Below, in pieces: positions 20,506 to 29,624 of a DNA stretch of 46,669 bases (position 1 is the first letter of the stretch; each line of letters starts with the position of its first letter). The position numbers and the translations under genes were made by a program. Location of the stretch: NCBI GenBank assembly GCA_029210125.1, contig JARGPR010000017.1, positions 1-46,669 on the forward strand. The letters run 5' to 3'. Source of the DNA: Pseudomonadales bacterium. Lineage in GTDB: Bacteria > Pseudomonadota > Gammaproteobacteria > Pseudomonadales > JAHRWD01. The notes beneath the pieces were generated by a model. That model saw nothing but the letters and a program-made list of their open reading frames with translations. It made no database searches and was not told the origin of the DNA.

Positions 20506-20717
20506 TAAAGTTGGAAATAGAGTCAGTAGTGTAAAGTAATGGCCTGTTCGCGCTTATTCACGCAGACCGATCAAACAGCCAATCTAAAATATAGTAGAAT
20601 TCCCGGTAAATGCGGGAGTTTGCATAGCCAGAGCCAGTTATAAGTCTTCGGCTTAAACCGCAGCAGAGCTGTTGCAAGCTGCCTTCAAAAATCAAACCAA
20701 AAGACTACCAAAACAGA

Positions 20718-21035
20718 ATGAAAACACAATCGATCATCGAACAAAAGCTATCACAAGCATTATCGCCGCAATACCTTGAGGTGATCAACGAAAGTAATAA
20801 CCACAGCGTACCCGCCAATTCCGAGACACATTTTAAGGTCATACTGGTCTCTGGTGTTTTTGAAGGTGTGAGGAAAGTAGCCAGACACCAGAAAATATAC
20901 GGAGTACTTGCAGATGAGTTGGCTGGCGGCGTGCACGCGTTGGCAATTCATGCCTACACCGAATCAGAGTGGCAAGAGGCCACTGGCACAGCTCCCGCCT
21001 CGCCGAAATGCGCAGGTGGCTCTAAAGAAAAGTAA
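20718..21035 (+). CDS. bolA: BolA-family protein
   Basis: A 105-residue BolA-family protein. The fold's signature is present (HFKVILVSGVFEGVRKVARHQ, then VYGVL-like IYGVLADELAGGVHALAIHAY), and the C-terminal tail is short and variable. BolA proteins pair with monothiol glutaredoxins in iron-sulfur handling and can act as stress-linked regulators. It is the first gene of a rightward set (bolA, a gamma-glutamylcyclotransferase, pdxB, a NAD kinase-like gene). The 200-base upstream gap contains a small hairpin (CCCG-gtaaatg-CGGG near 20605) of unknown role. Confidence 0.93.
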   Translation: MKTQSIIEQKLSQALSPQYLEVINESNNHSVPANSETHFKVILVSGVFEGVRKVARHQKIYGVLADELAGGVHALAIHAYTESEWQEATGTAPASPKCAGGSKEK

Positions 21036-21092
21036 GCAAGACTACTTCCAATACCTCAACTAGTTTCTGTTCGATCACCAAAGCACTAGACC

Positions 21093-21542
21093 ATGCATTA
21101 TTACTTCGCCTATGGCAGCAATATGAATCCCACACGGGTGACTGAACGCGGACTTGAATTCGATGACCTATTTTCAGCGCGGCTTGATAATGTTGAACTG
21201 CGTTTCAACAAAAGAGCTATGAAAGATCCAGGTATTGCTTATGCGAACGTAATGTATGCTCAAAACAGTATCGTAGAAGGCGTGGTCTATCAGCTGTCTG
21301 ATGCCAAGCAGATTTTGAAAATGGATCACTTCGAGGGTTCGCCGGTTCGTTACAGCCGTGAACAGTTTTGGGTAATCAGGCTTGATGGTTCTAGACTTGC
21401 CGCGTGGGTTTATATCGCAAATGAAGCGATGCTAGCGGAAGGTTTACGACCCACAAAAGACTATCTAAATCACCTGCTAGCAGGGGAGCAATATTTAACC
21501 TCGGACTACTTTCAACAGCTTTCCAAAACCCCTACCTGTTAA
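21093..21542 (+). CDS. Gamma-glutamylcyclotransferase family protein
   Basis: A small enzyme of the gamma-glutamylcyclotransferase (AIG2-like/GGCT) fold, 149 residues. The N-terminal YFAYGSNMNP is the canonical substrate-binding loop, and the Glu in DHFEGSPVRYSRE sits at the expected catalytic position. Family members release 5-oxoproline from gamma-glutamyl peptides or amines. It lies 57 bases after bolA in the same direction. The true substrate is unknown. Confidence 0.9.
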   Translation: MHYYFAYGSNMNPTRVTERGLEFDDLFSARLDNVELRFNKRAMKDPGIAYANVMYAQNSIVEGVVYQLSDAKQILKMDHFEGSPVRYSREQFWVIRLDGSRLAAWVYIANEAMLAEGLRPTKDYLNHLLAGEQYLTSDYFQQLSKTPTC

Positions 21543-21601
21543 TTTGAATTGCCCGACCAAGCAGATTTATCCTGGATTTTTATCTTTAAAAATAGCTGAA
21601 A

Positions 21602-22759
21602 ATGAAAATAGTTGCAGATGAAAATATTCCCTATTTAAAGGAGTTTTTTGGCTCTTTTGGAGAGATTATTCAATTGCCTGGTCGCAAGATTAGTGCAGCC
21701 TCGGTATCGGATGCAGATGTACTGTTGGTTCGCTCGATTACCCCCGTTGATGCCGCGTTATTGGAAAATTCCAAGGTTGGTTTTGTGGGTTCAGCAACGA
21801 TTGGGATGGATCACCTCGACTGTGAATATATGCAGAACAAGGGCATTCAGTTTGAAAATGCGCCGGGCTGCAATGCAGATTCAGTCGTTCAATATGTGCT
21901 GGCCGCGTTATTGCATTTGGCTAAATTTTATAACATTGAACTAGAGCCAAAAACGGTCGGCATTATCGGTTGCGGTAATATTGGTAGTCGACTGCGGGAT
22001 AGTCTGGCCGCATTAGGTATCCGTAATAAAATATATGATCCGTTTTTATCCGAAGCCGATTCTGATTCCCTGGTTAGTTTTGAAGAGGTGATTAACTGCG
22101 ATATCGTCACTTTACATGTGCCAATATCGAAAACAGGTGCATTTCCAACCCACCATATGATCAACGAGCAAACACTGGCGCAGATGAAACCGGATGCTGT
22201 ACTCATAAACAGTAGCCGTGGTGCGGTTGTCGACAACAGAGCGCTGCTTCAATCCTTGCAGATAACTCCCAGGCTAGTGGTGCTTGACGTTTGGGAAAAT
22301 GAGCCTGCTATTGACTGGCGGTTGCTTAATCATCTGGCATTAGCCACGCCTCATATCGCAGGGTACAGTGCGGAGGGAAAAGCCCGTGGCACCGAAATGC
22401 TCTACCAGGCATTATCTGCATGGCTGGGGCAGACCCCGAACATGACCCTGGATGAAATTCTTCCCCCGGGGCCAATTCAGAAAATAAAATTAGGCTCCGA
22501 GCCGATTGAACCCCTAATGGCATTGGATAAATTGCTAGGCTGTTGTTACAGCATTGAATCTGATGATAAGAGGCTACGATTAATAGGCAACGATTCTGAT
22601 CGGAATGTACAGTTTGACCTGTTGCGGAAAAACTACGGTGGCCGGCGGGAGTTTTGCTCGCTGGAACTGGAACATAACAAAAGCACCTATACCACGCTCT
22701 ATTCCCGTTTGGCGCAGCTTGGATTTAAGTTGTCCTGCTCCGAATCGAGTTTCCAGTAA
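21602..22759 (+). CDS. pdxB: 4-phosphoerythronate dehydrogenase PdxB
   Basis: An NAD-dependent D-2-hydroxyacid dehydrogenase, 385 residues, second step of pyridoxal phosphate synthesis (4-phosphoerythronate to 2-oxo-3-hydroxy-4-phosphobutanoate). The start MKIVADENIPYLKEFF is typical of PdxB. The Rossmann motif VGIIGCGNIGSRL, INSSRGAVVDNRALL and the catalytic-His segment TPHIAGYSAEGKARGTEM are present. The last 80 residues form the PdxB-specific dimerisation domain. The stop codon is immediately followed by the ATG of the next gene, so the two are cotranscribed. The start has no strong Shine-Dalgarno. Confidence 0.96.
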   Translation: MKIVADENIPYLKEFFGSFGEIIQLPGRKISAASVSDADVLLVRSITPVDAALLENSKVGFVGSATIGMDHLDCEYMQNKGIQFENAPGCNADSVVQYVLAALLHLAKFYNIELEPKTVGIIGCGNIGSRLRDSLAALGIRNKIYDPFLSEADSDSLVSFEEVINCDIVTLHVPISKTGAFPTHHMINEQTLAQMKPDAVLINSSRGAVVDNRALLQSLQITPRLVVLDVWENEPAIDWRLLNHLALATPHIAGYSAEGKARGTEMLYQALSAWLGQTPNMTLDEILPPGPIQKIKLGSEPIEPLMALDKLLGCCYSIESDDKRLRLIGNDSDRNVQFDLLRKNYGGRREFCSLELEHNKSTYTTLYSRLAQLGFKLSCSESSFQ

Positions 22760-23893
22760 ATGTTCAGACTAGGGCTCATTATTAATCCTGTGGCAGGTAT
22801 TGGTGGCCCTGTCGGGCTAAAGGGCAGTGATGGTGCTGAAATTCAGCAGCAGGCCAGGGCGCTTGGTGGGTTATATAAAGCCAGTCAGCGAGCAGCAGCG
22901 ACTCTGGAATTGCTCAGACCACATGGTGCTGATATTGAATGGTTTGTTTGTCCCGGTAGTATGGGTCAGCAGGTTACAGCTAATATTGGTTTTAATGTTT
23001 CGGTAATTGATATTGCTGTTGGCGATTCAACTACAGATCAGGATACCCGCAACGCGGTCCTGAAAATGAACGAACTGAATTTGGATCTTCTGCTTTTTGT
23101 AGGAGGCGATGGAACCGCAAGGGATATTTGTAGTGTGTTGCGTTCAGAACAGCCAGTACTGGGCATACCCGCCGGGGTGAAAATGCAGTCCGGCGTATTT
23201 GCGGTCACCCCCGAAGCTGCGGGTGATTTGATCTGCAAATTTATACGGCGCGAGCAAATCAATGTATCCCAGGCGGAAGTTCGAGATATTGATGAAGATG
23301 CGCGTCGCGCAGGTATCATCAACTCACGTTATTTTGGTGAACTGTGGGTGCCTGAGCTGGATAACGCCATACAACAGGTAAAATGTTGTGGTGTTGAAAA
23401 TGAAGAATTAGATAAGCAGGAAATTGCAGCGGGCTTTATCGACAGGATGGACGAGTCCGTTGGCTATTTAATCTGCCCAGGCACTACTACAGCTGAAATA
23501 ATGAATCAATTAGGCTTGAATAATACCCTGTTGGGGGTGGACCTTATTCGTGACTCCCAACTGGTCGCCAGTGATTTAAACGAGCAGCAACTGCTATCAT
23601 TCCTTCAGCAAGATATAGATTCCAATGAAAAATTTAATATCGTGATCTCCCCAACAGGTGGTCAAGGTTACCTGTTTGGTAGAGGTAACCAACAAATTAG
23701 CGCTGATGTGATTCGGCAAGTAAAAATGGAGAACATAACGGTGCTGGCGACGACCTCCAAGTTGAATGCACTAGAGGGTAGGGGTTTGTTGACCGATACT
23801 GGTGATCAAAGTTTGAATCATGAATTCAGCGGTTTTATTCGGGTTGTAACTGGATTTGATGCCGCGGTTTTATATCCAGTTGGAAATAATTAG
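22760..23893 (+). CDS. ATP-NAD kinase family protein
   Basis: A 377-residue protein of the NAD kinase superfamily. LIINPVAGIGGPVGLKG at the N-terminus and the GGDGTARDI motif (nucleotide-binding and catalytic Asp) identify the family, followed by LGIPAGVKMQSGVFAVTP. It is longer than canonical NadK and belongs to the group annotated 'ATP-NAD kinase family', whose exact substrate is not settled. A role in NADP supply is only inference. The ATG abuts the pdxB stop codon (TAAATG). Confidence 0.88.
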   Translation: MFRLGLIINPVAGIGGPVGLKGSDGAEIQQQARALGGLYKASQRAAATLELLRPHGADIEWFVCPGSMGQQVTANIGFNVSVIDIAVGDSTTDQDTRNAVLKMNELNLDLLLFVGGDGTARDICSVLRSEQPVLGIPAGVKMQSGVFAVTPEAAGDLICKFIRREQINVSQAEVRDIDEDARRAGIINSRYFGELWVPELDNAIQQVKCCGVENEELDKQEIAAGFIDRMDESVGYLICPGTTTAEIMNQLGLNNTLLGVDLIRDSQLVASDLNEQQLLSFLQQDIDSNEKFNIVISPTGGQGYLFGRGNQQISADVIRQVKMENITVLATTSKLNALEGRGLLTDTGDQSLNHEFSGFIRVVTGFDAAVLYPVGNN

Positions 23894-23988
23894 ACAAGTT
23901 CACAGCGTCGTCAGAATCTTCCTATTCTACTGATGTGTTGCTATGAACTGTTCTTGAGAAAAATAAAAATATTTATTGAGTTTTAAAA

Positions 23989-24723
23989 ATGGGCAGAGTT
24001 TTTAGTTGTTTTATTTTGGTGGTTTTTATTGCTGGCTGTTCAACGGTTCCCGTAGCGACAGAAAATTCGCAGGATGATTTTTACATCGTAGAAGAGGTGA
24101 ACCAGGATCCATGGGAAGGCTTTAATCGCGCTATTTTTACATTTAACGATACTCTCGATCAGTACATTCTGAAACCGGTTGCCAAGGGGTACCGTTACAT
24201 TACTCCAAATTTCGTCGATAACGGCATAACCAATTTCTTTGGCAACCTTCAGGAACCTCTTGTGATTGTAAACGACCTGTTACAGGGTAAATTCCTGCAG
24301 GCTGGTCAGGATACGCTGCGGTTTATTGTGAATAGCACAGTGGGAATAATAGGTTTTCTGGATGTGGCATCAAAAATGGATCTGCCTGCTCATGATGAAG
24401 ATTTTGGTCAAACCCTTGGGTACTGGGGAATGCCAAGCGGTCCCTATCTCATGCTACCGTTTTGGGGGCCAACTACTGTCAGGGACGGGTTCACCATCAT
24501 TCCTGACGGTTACTTAAATCTTGTCGGAGAATTTAATCCAGAGGCCGATCGGAATGCATTGGTGATTACCAATATCGTGGATGATCGGGCAGATTTGATC
24601 CCTATCGAGACAGCGGCAACTGGAGATCGCTATATCTTTTTAAGGGAGGCTTTTCTACAAAAACGTGAGTACGACGTGCAGGATGGTGAGGTTAAGGATA
24701 CTTTTGGTGATGATGACGATTAG
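23989..24723 (+). CDS. mlaA: MlaA (VacJ) outer-membrane phospholipid-removal lipoprotein
   Basis: A lipoprotein of 244 residues; the lipobox VFIAGCS puts the lipidated Cys at about residue 17. The mature part matches MlaA: DPWEGFNRAIFTFNDTLDQY, then VTPNF-like ITPNFVDNGITNFFGNLQEP, then FGQTLGYWGMPSGPYLMLPFWGPTTVRDG (split here across the family's long conserved block). MlaA sits as a ring in the outer membrane and removes misplaced phospholipids from the outer leaflet, passing them to MlaC. No other mla genes are in the window. The acidic C-terminal tail is variable. Confidence 0.95.
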   Translation: MGRVFSCFILVVFIAGCSTVPVATENSQDDFYIVEEVNQDPWEGFNRAIFTFNDTLDQYILKPVAKGYRYITPNFVDNGITNFFGNLQEPLVIVNDLLQGKFLQAGQDTLRFIVNSTVGIIGFLDVASKMDLPAHDEDFGQTLGYWGMPSGPYLMLPFWGPTTVRDGFTIIPDGYLNLVGEFNPEADRNALVITNIVDDRADLIPIETAATGDRYIFLREAFLQKREYDVQDGEVKDTFGDDDD

Positions 24724-24799
24724 GTCCCTGCTAGCCCCTACGTAAGTAGGAGCGACTTAGTAGCAACGACCTAACTTGTCACGTTCTTGAGTGAATCGG

Positions 24800-25117
24800 T
24801 TATTGCAGTATTTCTATAATTGAAGCACCAATGATTTGGCCTCCAGTTTCAGCTTTATCCACCCGTGTGATTTCGATCCGTGCTTTGAAATCAGGCTCAT
24901 CCAGCTTTTCGTAGGCGGTTTTAATAATGGCCAGGCACTGATTTCCGACGCTGATCTCTTCATCAGCGATCTGAATGAGCATACCTGCACCGCTAAGATC
25001 CTTACATTTTCCAGGGATCTCCTTGCCATCTACGTTGACAACTAGCGTAACTTCAGCGTTGACTTTCATGCGAATGAAATCACGCTTTTCTGAATAGTTC
25101 TTTTGTGTATCAACCAT
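24800..25117 (-). CDS. PilZ domain-containing protein
   Basis: A single-domain PilZ protein of 105 residues. The c-di-GMP binding signature is visible in part: KRDFIRMKVNAEVTL (RxxxR-like region) and KDLSGAGMLIQI (the (D/N)xSxxG motif as DLSGAG). It probably senses cyclic di-GMP to control an envelope or motility process. It is followed in the leftward direction by no partner, and the TerB gene lies upstream in the same direction. Strength of ligand binding cannot be judged. Confidence 0.87.
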   Translation of the reverse strand: MVDTQKNYSEKRDFIRMKVNAEVTLVVNVDGKEIPGKCKDLSGAGMLIQIADEEISVGNQCLAIIKTAYEKLDEPDFKARIEITRVDKAETGGQIIGASIIEILQ

Positions 25118-25167
25118 GCTTAATGTCGCTCTTATAAGTTATAAAATGCTTTTTTCGACGGTTACGC

Positions 25168-25623
25168 TTATTTCTGAGCCTTGATTTTCGCCTGTATGAA
25201 ATCCGAATGGGATAGGTGGATCAATTCACAAACTCGGCGAATCAGGTTTTCCTCATAACGGTCAATATTACCATCGGCAAAAGCGACATGCCAGAGCGCT
25301 TCCAGCAGCTGGGATTTTTCTTCCGTATTGTAATGCTCATTAACCAAACTGGTGAATTGATACAGTGAGGTGGCGTCTTTTACCTCGGCCTCTGCAAGTT
25401 CAACTAGTTCGTCAAGCTCCTGTTGCTCAAGCCCAAAGCCATTTTTAAGTGCTTGAAAAACAGCCGCTTGCTCTTCTTCCGTGACTTCGTGATCCACTTT
25501 AATCAATTCAATGAGCAGTGCTGAGCTGGTAAGTTTCACCACATGATCCCTGGACTGCTCGGAACCGTCAGTAGTGCTGGGGTTAAGATGAGTTTCAAAA
25601 AATGATTGGATCTTCTTAAGCAT
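25168..25623 (-). CDS. TerB-family (tellurite resistance-like) protein
   Basis: An all-helical TerB-like domain protein of about 151 residues. The family's two acidic metal-binding loops are visible as KVDHEVTEEEQAA and FADGNIDRYEENLIRRV, the usual D-x-x-(V/I) spacing. Function is unknown for stand-alone TerB proteins; tellurite resistance is a name, not evidence. The frame opens at 25665, but I prefer ATG 25623 (MLKKIQSFFE), which is the typical N-terminus. Leftward, 51 bases before the PilZ gene, so they may be cotranscribed. Confidence 0.85.
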   Translation of the reverse strand: MLKKIQSFFETHLNPSTTDGSEQSRDHVVKLTSSALLIELIKVDHEVTEEEQAAVFQALKNGFGLEQQELDELVELAEAEVKDATSLYQFTSLVNEHYNTEEKSQLLEALWHVAFADGNIDRYEENLIRRVCELIHLSHSDFIQAKIKAQK

Positions 25624-25707
25624 AATTAGTTGAATCCGTTGTTGAGGCCCGCTAAAGCCGTTCATCGGTTTGACAGATTAAGGTCGAACGGTGATTCAAA
25701 AGGGAGG

Positions 25708-26709
25708 TTAAGCTGCCTGATCTCCGCAGGTAAAATAAAGTGCTTTGTGGATCAGCTCTGGCCCATAACTATCTTTATGGGCGTTTTCGCTGATCATGCG
25801 GCGGAACCGTTTGGCACCTTTCTCACCCTGAAATAATCCTAAAATATGTCTCGATAGTTTGTTGAGCCGAACGCCATTCGAACATTGTTGCTCAATATAA
25901 TCGCAATATTCTACTGCAATTTGATGGCGGCTTTTAATTGGTGAAGTTGAGCCATAGAGCTTTTGGTCTGCCTCCGCCAGTAAATAGGGATTATGGTAGG
26001 CCGCACGGCCCACCATCACACCATCAACATGCTCATACTGTTGCTCTATCTGTGCAAAGGTTTCAATCCCGCCATTGATCACAAATAACGTATCGGGGAA
26101 ATCCTGCTTGAGCCGATAAACCGCAGGGTAATCCAGCGGCGGGATTTCACGGTTCTCTTTTGGGCTTAGGCCGTTTAGCCAAGCCTTTCGGGCATGCACG
26201 ATGATGGTCTTGCAGCCGGCTTCAACCAATATTGCGGTGAAGTCATACAGATGTGAGTAGCTATCTTGCTCATCCACGCCAATTCGAATTTTTGCCGTTA
26301 CAGGAATGCTTACCGATTGAATCATCGCTTCAATACAGGCTTTAACACGCTGGTGGTCCAGCATCAGGCAGGCACCAAACTGGCCGCTCTGAACACGGTC
26401 ACTGGGGCAGCCAAGGTTCAGGTTCACCTCATCGTAGCCATGGGCTTCAACCATCTTCGAGCAAACCGCTAACTGTTCGGGGTCGCTGCCGCCCAACTGC
26501 AAGCATACTGGATGCTCTTCAGCGTTATAGGCCAAATAGCGATCCCGGTCGCCATAAATCAGCGCACCCGTAGTTACCATCTCGGTATACAAAAGCGTAT
26601 GACTACTGATCAAACGCATCAAATAACGGCAATGCAGATCGGTCCACTTCAGCATCGGTGCAACCGATAGCGGGTGATGGACGGTTTGGTTTGGAACTTG
26701 CGCAGACAT
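25708..26709 (-). CDS. dusA: tRNA-dihydrouridine(20/20a) synthase DusA
   Basis: A flavin-dependent tRNA-dihydrouridine synthase, 333 residues. The N-terminal SVAPMLKWTDLHCRYLMRLI is characteristic of DusA. VNLNLGCPSDRVQSGQFGACLM contains the catalytic Cys (GACLM), and VINGGIETFAQI with VDGVMVGRAAY forms the FMN phosphate-binding end of the barrel. It reduces uridine 20/20a of tRNA using NADPH. It is divergent from gltX, with about 90 bases between the starts that must hold both promoters. Confidence 0.96.
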   Translation of the reverse strand: MSAQVPNQTVHHPLSVAPMLKWTDLHCRYLMRLISSHTLLYTEMVTTGALIYGDRDRYLAYNAEEHPVCLQLGGSDPEQLAVCSKMVEAHGYDEVNLNLGCPSDRVQSGQFGACLMLDHQRVKACIEAMIQSVSIPVTAKIRIGVDEQDSYSHLYDFTAILVEAGCKTIIVHARKAWLNGLSPKENREIPPLDYPAVYRLKQDFPDTLFVINGGIETFAQIEQQYEHVDGVMVGRAAYHNPYLLAEADQKLYGSTSPIKSRHQIAVEYCDYIEQQCSNGVRLNKLSRHILGLFQGEKGAKRFRRMISENAHKDSYGPELIHKALYFTCGDQAA

Positions 26710-26800
26710 GGGTCGGAATTGCTTAACCTAAAAGGTATAATTGTACCGTAATTTCAATCTCAGAACCCTCCAATCCCTATCCCCAACCAAGGCTCGTTTA

Positions 26801-28288
26801 ATGACAATCCGAACACGAATCGCTCCTTCGCCAACCGGCGACCCCCACGTTGGCACCGCTTATATTGCGCTATTTAACAAATGCCTTGCCAAACAGGCGG
26901 GTGGCGAATTTATTCTTCGTATTGAAGATACTGATCAGGCGCGCAGCACCGCGCAATCGGAACAAAAAATTCTTGATTCCCTAAGATGGCTTGGATTGGA
27001 TTGGGATGAAGGCCCCGGCATAGGCGGTGAGTACGGCCCCTATCGGCAAAGCGAGCGTAGCGAAATCTACCGTACCCATGTCGATCAACTGCTCGAACAG
27101 GGCCACGCGTTCCACTGTTTTTGTACCAGCGAGCGACTGGGTGAATTACGCAAACAGCAGATGGCCGACAAAACCCAACCCGGTTATGACGGCCACTGTT
27201 TGCAACTCACCCAACAGCAGATTAGCGAAAAGCTTGAAGCCGGCGAGCAGCAAGTAATCCGAATGCGGGTACCGGAAGAGGGTAGTTGCCAGTTTACCGA
27301 CCTGCTGCGGGGTGATATCGAGATCGAATGGAAACAGATCGATATGCAGATCCTCGTCAAAGCAGACGGCCTGCCCACCTATCATCTTGCTAACGTTGTT
27401 GATGATCACCTGATGAAAATCACCCACGTAGTGCGGGGCGAAGAGTGGATCAACTCCGTACCCAAGCACTTGTTGCTCTACAAATACTTTGGTTGGGATG
27501 CACCGGTAATGTGCCACATGCCGCTGTTACGCAACCCCGATAAAAGCAAACTCAGCAAACGTAAAAACCCCACCAGTATTGTTTACTACGAACGCATGGG
27601 TTTTCTGCCCGAGGCACTGCTTAACTATCTTGGCATGATGGGCTGGACCATGCCCAACGGCGAAGAAAAGTTCACCCAGCAACAGATGATAGAGCACTTC
27701 GATATTAGCCGGGTATCCCTCGGTGGCCCGGTATTTGATGTCGAAAAACTCAGTTGGCTCAATGCACGTTACCTGAGGGAAGATTTCACCCCCCAGCAGT
27801 TTATACAGCTGCTTGCCGACTGGGCCTTCAAACCAGAATATATTGAAAGCCTGATTCCACTGATACAGGAACGTGTAGAATTGATGAGCGACGTGGTAGG
27901 GAAGGGCGCCTTCTTCTTCAGCGGTATGCCAGAGATTACCGAAGCCAGTTTTGAGCATAAAAAACTGGATGCGGACCAGTGTCGTAAAATCCTCCAGTTT
28001 GGCCTATGGCGACTAGAGCAAATAGAAGCGTGGGACAAAGCTACTATTATGGAAGCCCTTAGCCAACTCGCGGAAAGCATGGAGCTTAAAATTCGTGAAC
28101 TGCTATTCCCATACTTTATTGCTATCGCCGGTACCGCAGCCTCCACCTCCGTACTCGATTCAATGGCGATTTTGGGATCAGATATGAGCTACGCGCGGTT
28201 GCGTCACGCTATAAACGTACTGGGCGGGGTATCTAAAAAAGAGCAAAAACGCTGGGATTCGGAATATCGCAAATTGCCCGTGCAGTAA
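26801..28288 (+). CDS. gltX: Glutamyl-tRNA synthetase
   Basis: A class I aminoacyl-tRNA synthetase of about 495 residues that charges tRNA-Glu. [16 protein letters not shown] carries the HIGH-type motif (HVG here), IEDTDQAR the glutamate-binding strand, and KLSKRK the KMSKS motif. The anticodon-binding helical domain follows to the end. The frame opens at 26741, but ATG 26801 ([11 protein letters not shown]) is the conserved start, so I use it. gltX next to a tRNA-Ala gene is a common arrangement in Pseudomonas-like genomes. Confidence 0.97.
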   Translation: MTIRTRIAPSPTGDPHVGTAYIALFNKCLAKQAGGEFILRIEDTDQARSTAQSEQKILDSLRWLGLDWDEGPGIGGEYGPYRQSERSEIYRTHVDQLLEQGHAFHCFCTSERLGELRKQQMADKTQPGYDGHCLQLTQQQISEKLEAGEQQVIRMRVPEEGSCQFTDLLRGDIEIEWKQIDMQILVKADGLPTYHLANVVDDHLMKITHVVRGEEWINSVPKHLLLYKYFGWDAPVMCHMPLLRNPDKSKLSKRKNPTSIVYYERMGFLPEALLNYLGMMGWTMPNGEEKFTQQQMIEHFDISRVSLGGPVFDVEKLSWLNARYLREDFTPQQFIQLLADWAFKPEYIESLIPLIQERVELMSDVVGKGAFFFSGMPEITEASFEHKKLDADQCRKILQFGLWRLEQIEAWDKATIMEALSQLAESMELKIRELLFPYFIAIAGTAASTSVLDSMAILGSDMSYARLRHAINVLGGVSKKEQKRWDSEYRKLPVQ

Positions 28289-28308
28289 CAGCTAACAGCA
28301 CAGCAATC

Positions 28309-28337
28309 TTGACAAGAAACCGGAGGCTGCATAGAAT
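28309..28337 (+). promoter_or_regulatory. Strong sigma70 promoter of tRNA-Ala
   Basis: TTGACA at 28309-28314 and TAGAAT at 28332-28337 are separated by exactly 17 bases. The following discriminator is GC-rich (GCCGCC), as at stringently controlled stable-RNA promoters. The start point would fall near 28344, about 85 bases before the mature tRNA. Confidence 0.85.
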
Positions 28338-28427
28338 GCCGCCTCCTTTATTGGTGTGGAATGATAGATCGCCAGAGAGCATCCAGCATGCGCTTAAAAT
28401 GGCTTCCGCATCAACGACCCAAGTTTT

Positions 28428-28503
28428 GGGGCCATAGCTCAGCTGGGAGAGCGCTTGCGTGGCACGCAAGAGGTCGGCGGTTCGATCCCGCCTGGCTCCA
28501 CCA
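28428..28503 (+). tRNA. tRNA-Ala (GGC anticodon)
   Basis: A complete 76-base tRNA with an encoded CCA end. The acceptor stem GGGGCCA pairs with TGGCTCC (one G-U). The D arm AGCTCAGCTGGGAGAGC, the anticodon stem CTTGC/GCAAG with anticodon GGC, and the T arm GGCGGTTCGATCCCGCC are all present. It is the last core feature before the restriction operon, so its 3' end is a plausible integration site. I found no second copy of the 3' end in the window. Confidence 0.97.
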
Positions 28504-28712
28504 TATACCTCCAGTACCATCCCCCTCACGTCCCCAACCCCCTTAACCTAAAGGGGTTCGCCTTACTCTTTGCCCATAGATATCCATCGCTGTGCATTGA
28601 TATGCCATTAATTGTGGCGGTGTTTTTGGCTGAACTGCAGATTTGAACTCATTGCGTTGCGGGTGGCGCACAGGAAGTGCGTCTGTCGCGAAGGGTTGGA
28701 GAAGGTGAGACC

Positions 28713-28738
28713 AAAAGGGCCAGAAGGCGGCCTGGCCC
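28713..28738 (-). terminator. Intrinsic terminator of the restriction/HipA operon
   Basis: Read leftward, GGGCCAG (28738-28732) pairs perfectly with CTGGCCC (28723-28717), with an 8-base loop, followed by TTTT. It lies about 50 bases beyond the DUF3037 stop codon, the right place to end the long leftward operon. The rest of the gap between tRNA-Ala and the operon (28504-28787) contains no gene I can support; a 65-codon leftward frame here is discussed under findings. Confidence 0.7.
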
Positions 28739-28787
28739 ATGTCCCGGAGTGACGTACCAAGCGTTTTATTAGTTTTCCACGTCTAAG

Positions 28788-29624
28788 CTAGTTCAATGCA
28801 AACTGAGTAATCTTGTCCCTGTTATCGCAGCTAGTAATTTTTACGCCGGTAGCCTTCAGTTCTTTTTCTATATCGTGATAGGCATCCAATCTATTGCCAT
28901 CACCATTAGGGCCAGCCAGAGTAAATAATACGCGCTCCGGTTCTAAAAACTTGCCTTTAAGCCTGTTGATACGGTTTATCCAGGCTGCCCCATGGTCATA
29001 AATTTTTGTTGGCTCATCGTGGCCTAAATGCAGTGGTTTAATCACCTTCACTGGCTCGTCGGCATCATGTCTTACGAAGGGGAAAGTAACGTGGTAACTA
29101 TGATCTCCCAACCTCTCTTTTTCAAAGCGCTCACCTACATCGACCTTATAAAGAAGCTTTCTAACATCACCTTCCAGCAGCTCTTCCTGGTATTTTTTAG
29201 TGACAAAATTGCGTTCCACATAATAAGCAAAAAGCTCTCTAATTTTTTTCTGTGGGTCGTCAGTCAATACAGTGCGCACGTCATCAAACTGCACAATCGT
29301 TTCACGAGTTCGTACGACCTCATTAAACAAACCGTTAGCAAAATCAATATCATTGGTTTTCAGGCGTTTATCGAAACCATGCACTTTCAGCATGTCTGCC
29401 ACTCGCTCCAGCTCCTCTTTCAGGTTATGCAAAGTTTTCCTGTAAAGCTGGGCATCAACATCCTCAAAAAAGCGTGTAATCCGTCCGTAGCGTTTAAGCT
29501 CCAGCTCAAAGCAAAAAAAGCGCTGCTTAGGGGCCATCATGATAATGCCCACATTCGCAAACTCCCCCGTTTCCACAAAGGGCGCGAAGCGGATGATTGC
29601 ATATTGGCAGGCGATCTTGTTCAT
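28788..29624 (-). CDS. DUF3037 domain-containing protein
   Basis: A soluble 278-residue protein with the DUF3037 domain at its N-terminus (CQYAIIRFAPFVETGEFANVG followed by MMAPKQRFFCF). The function of this domain is unknown; it is repeatedly found beside HipA-like kinases. The rest is mixed alpha/beta, ending with a segment that looks like a separate small domain (KIYDHGAAWINRINRL onward). I chose ATG 29624 because it overlaps the HipA-like stop codon as ATGA; an upstream codon at 29636 is less likely. It is the last gene of the leftward RHH-hsdRMS-hipA-like operon, so it may be a substrate, regulator or antitoxin-like partner of the kinase. That is inference. Confidence 0.85.
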   Translation of the reverse strand: MNKIACQYAIIRFAPFVETGEFANVGIIMMAPKQRFFCFELELKRYGRITRFFEDVDAQLYRKTLHNLKEELERVADMLKVHGFDKRLKTNDIDFANGLFNEVVRTRETIVQFDDVRTVLTDDPQKKIRELFAYYVERNFVTKKYQEELLEGDVRKLLYKVDVGERFEKERLGDHSYHVTFPFVRHDADEPVKVIKPLHLGHDEPTKIYDHGAAWINRINRLKGKFLEPERVLFTLAGPNGDGNRLDAYHDIEKELKATGVKITSCDNRDKITQFALN

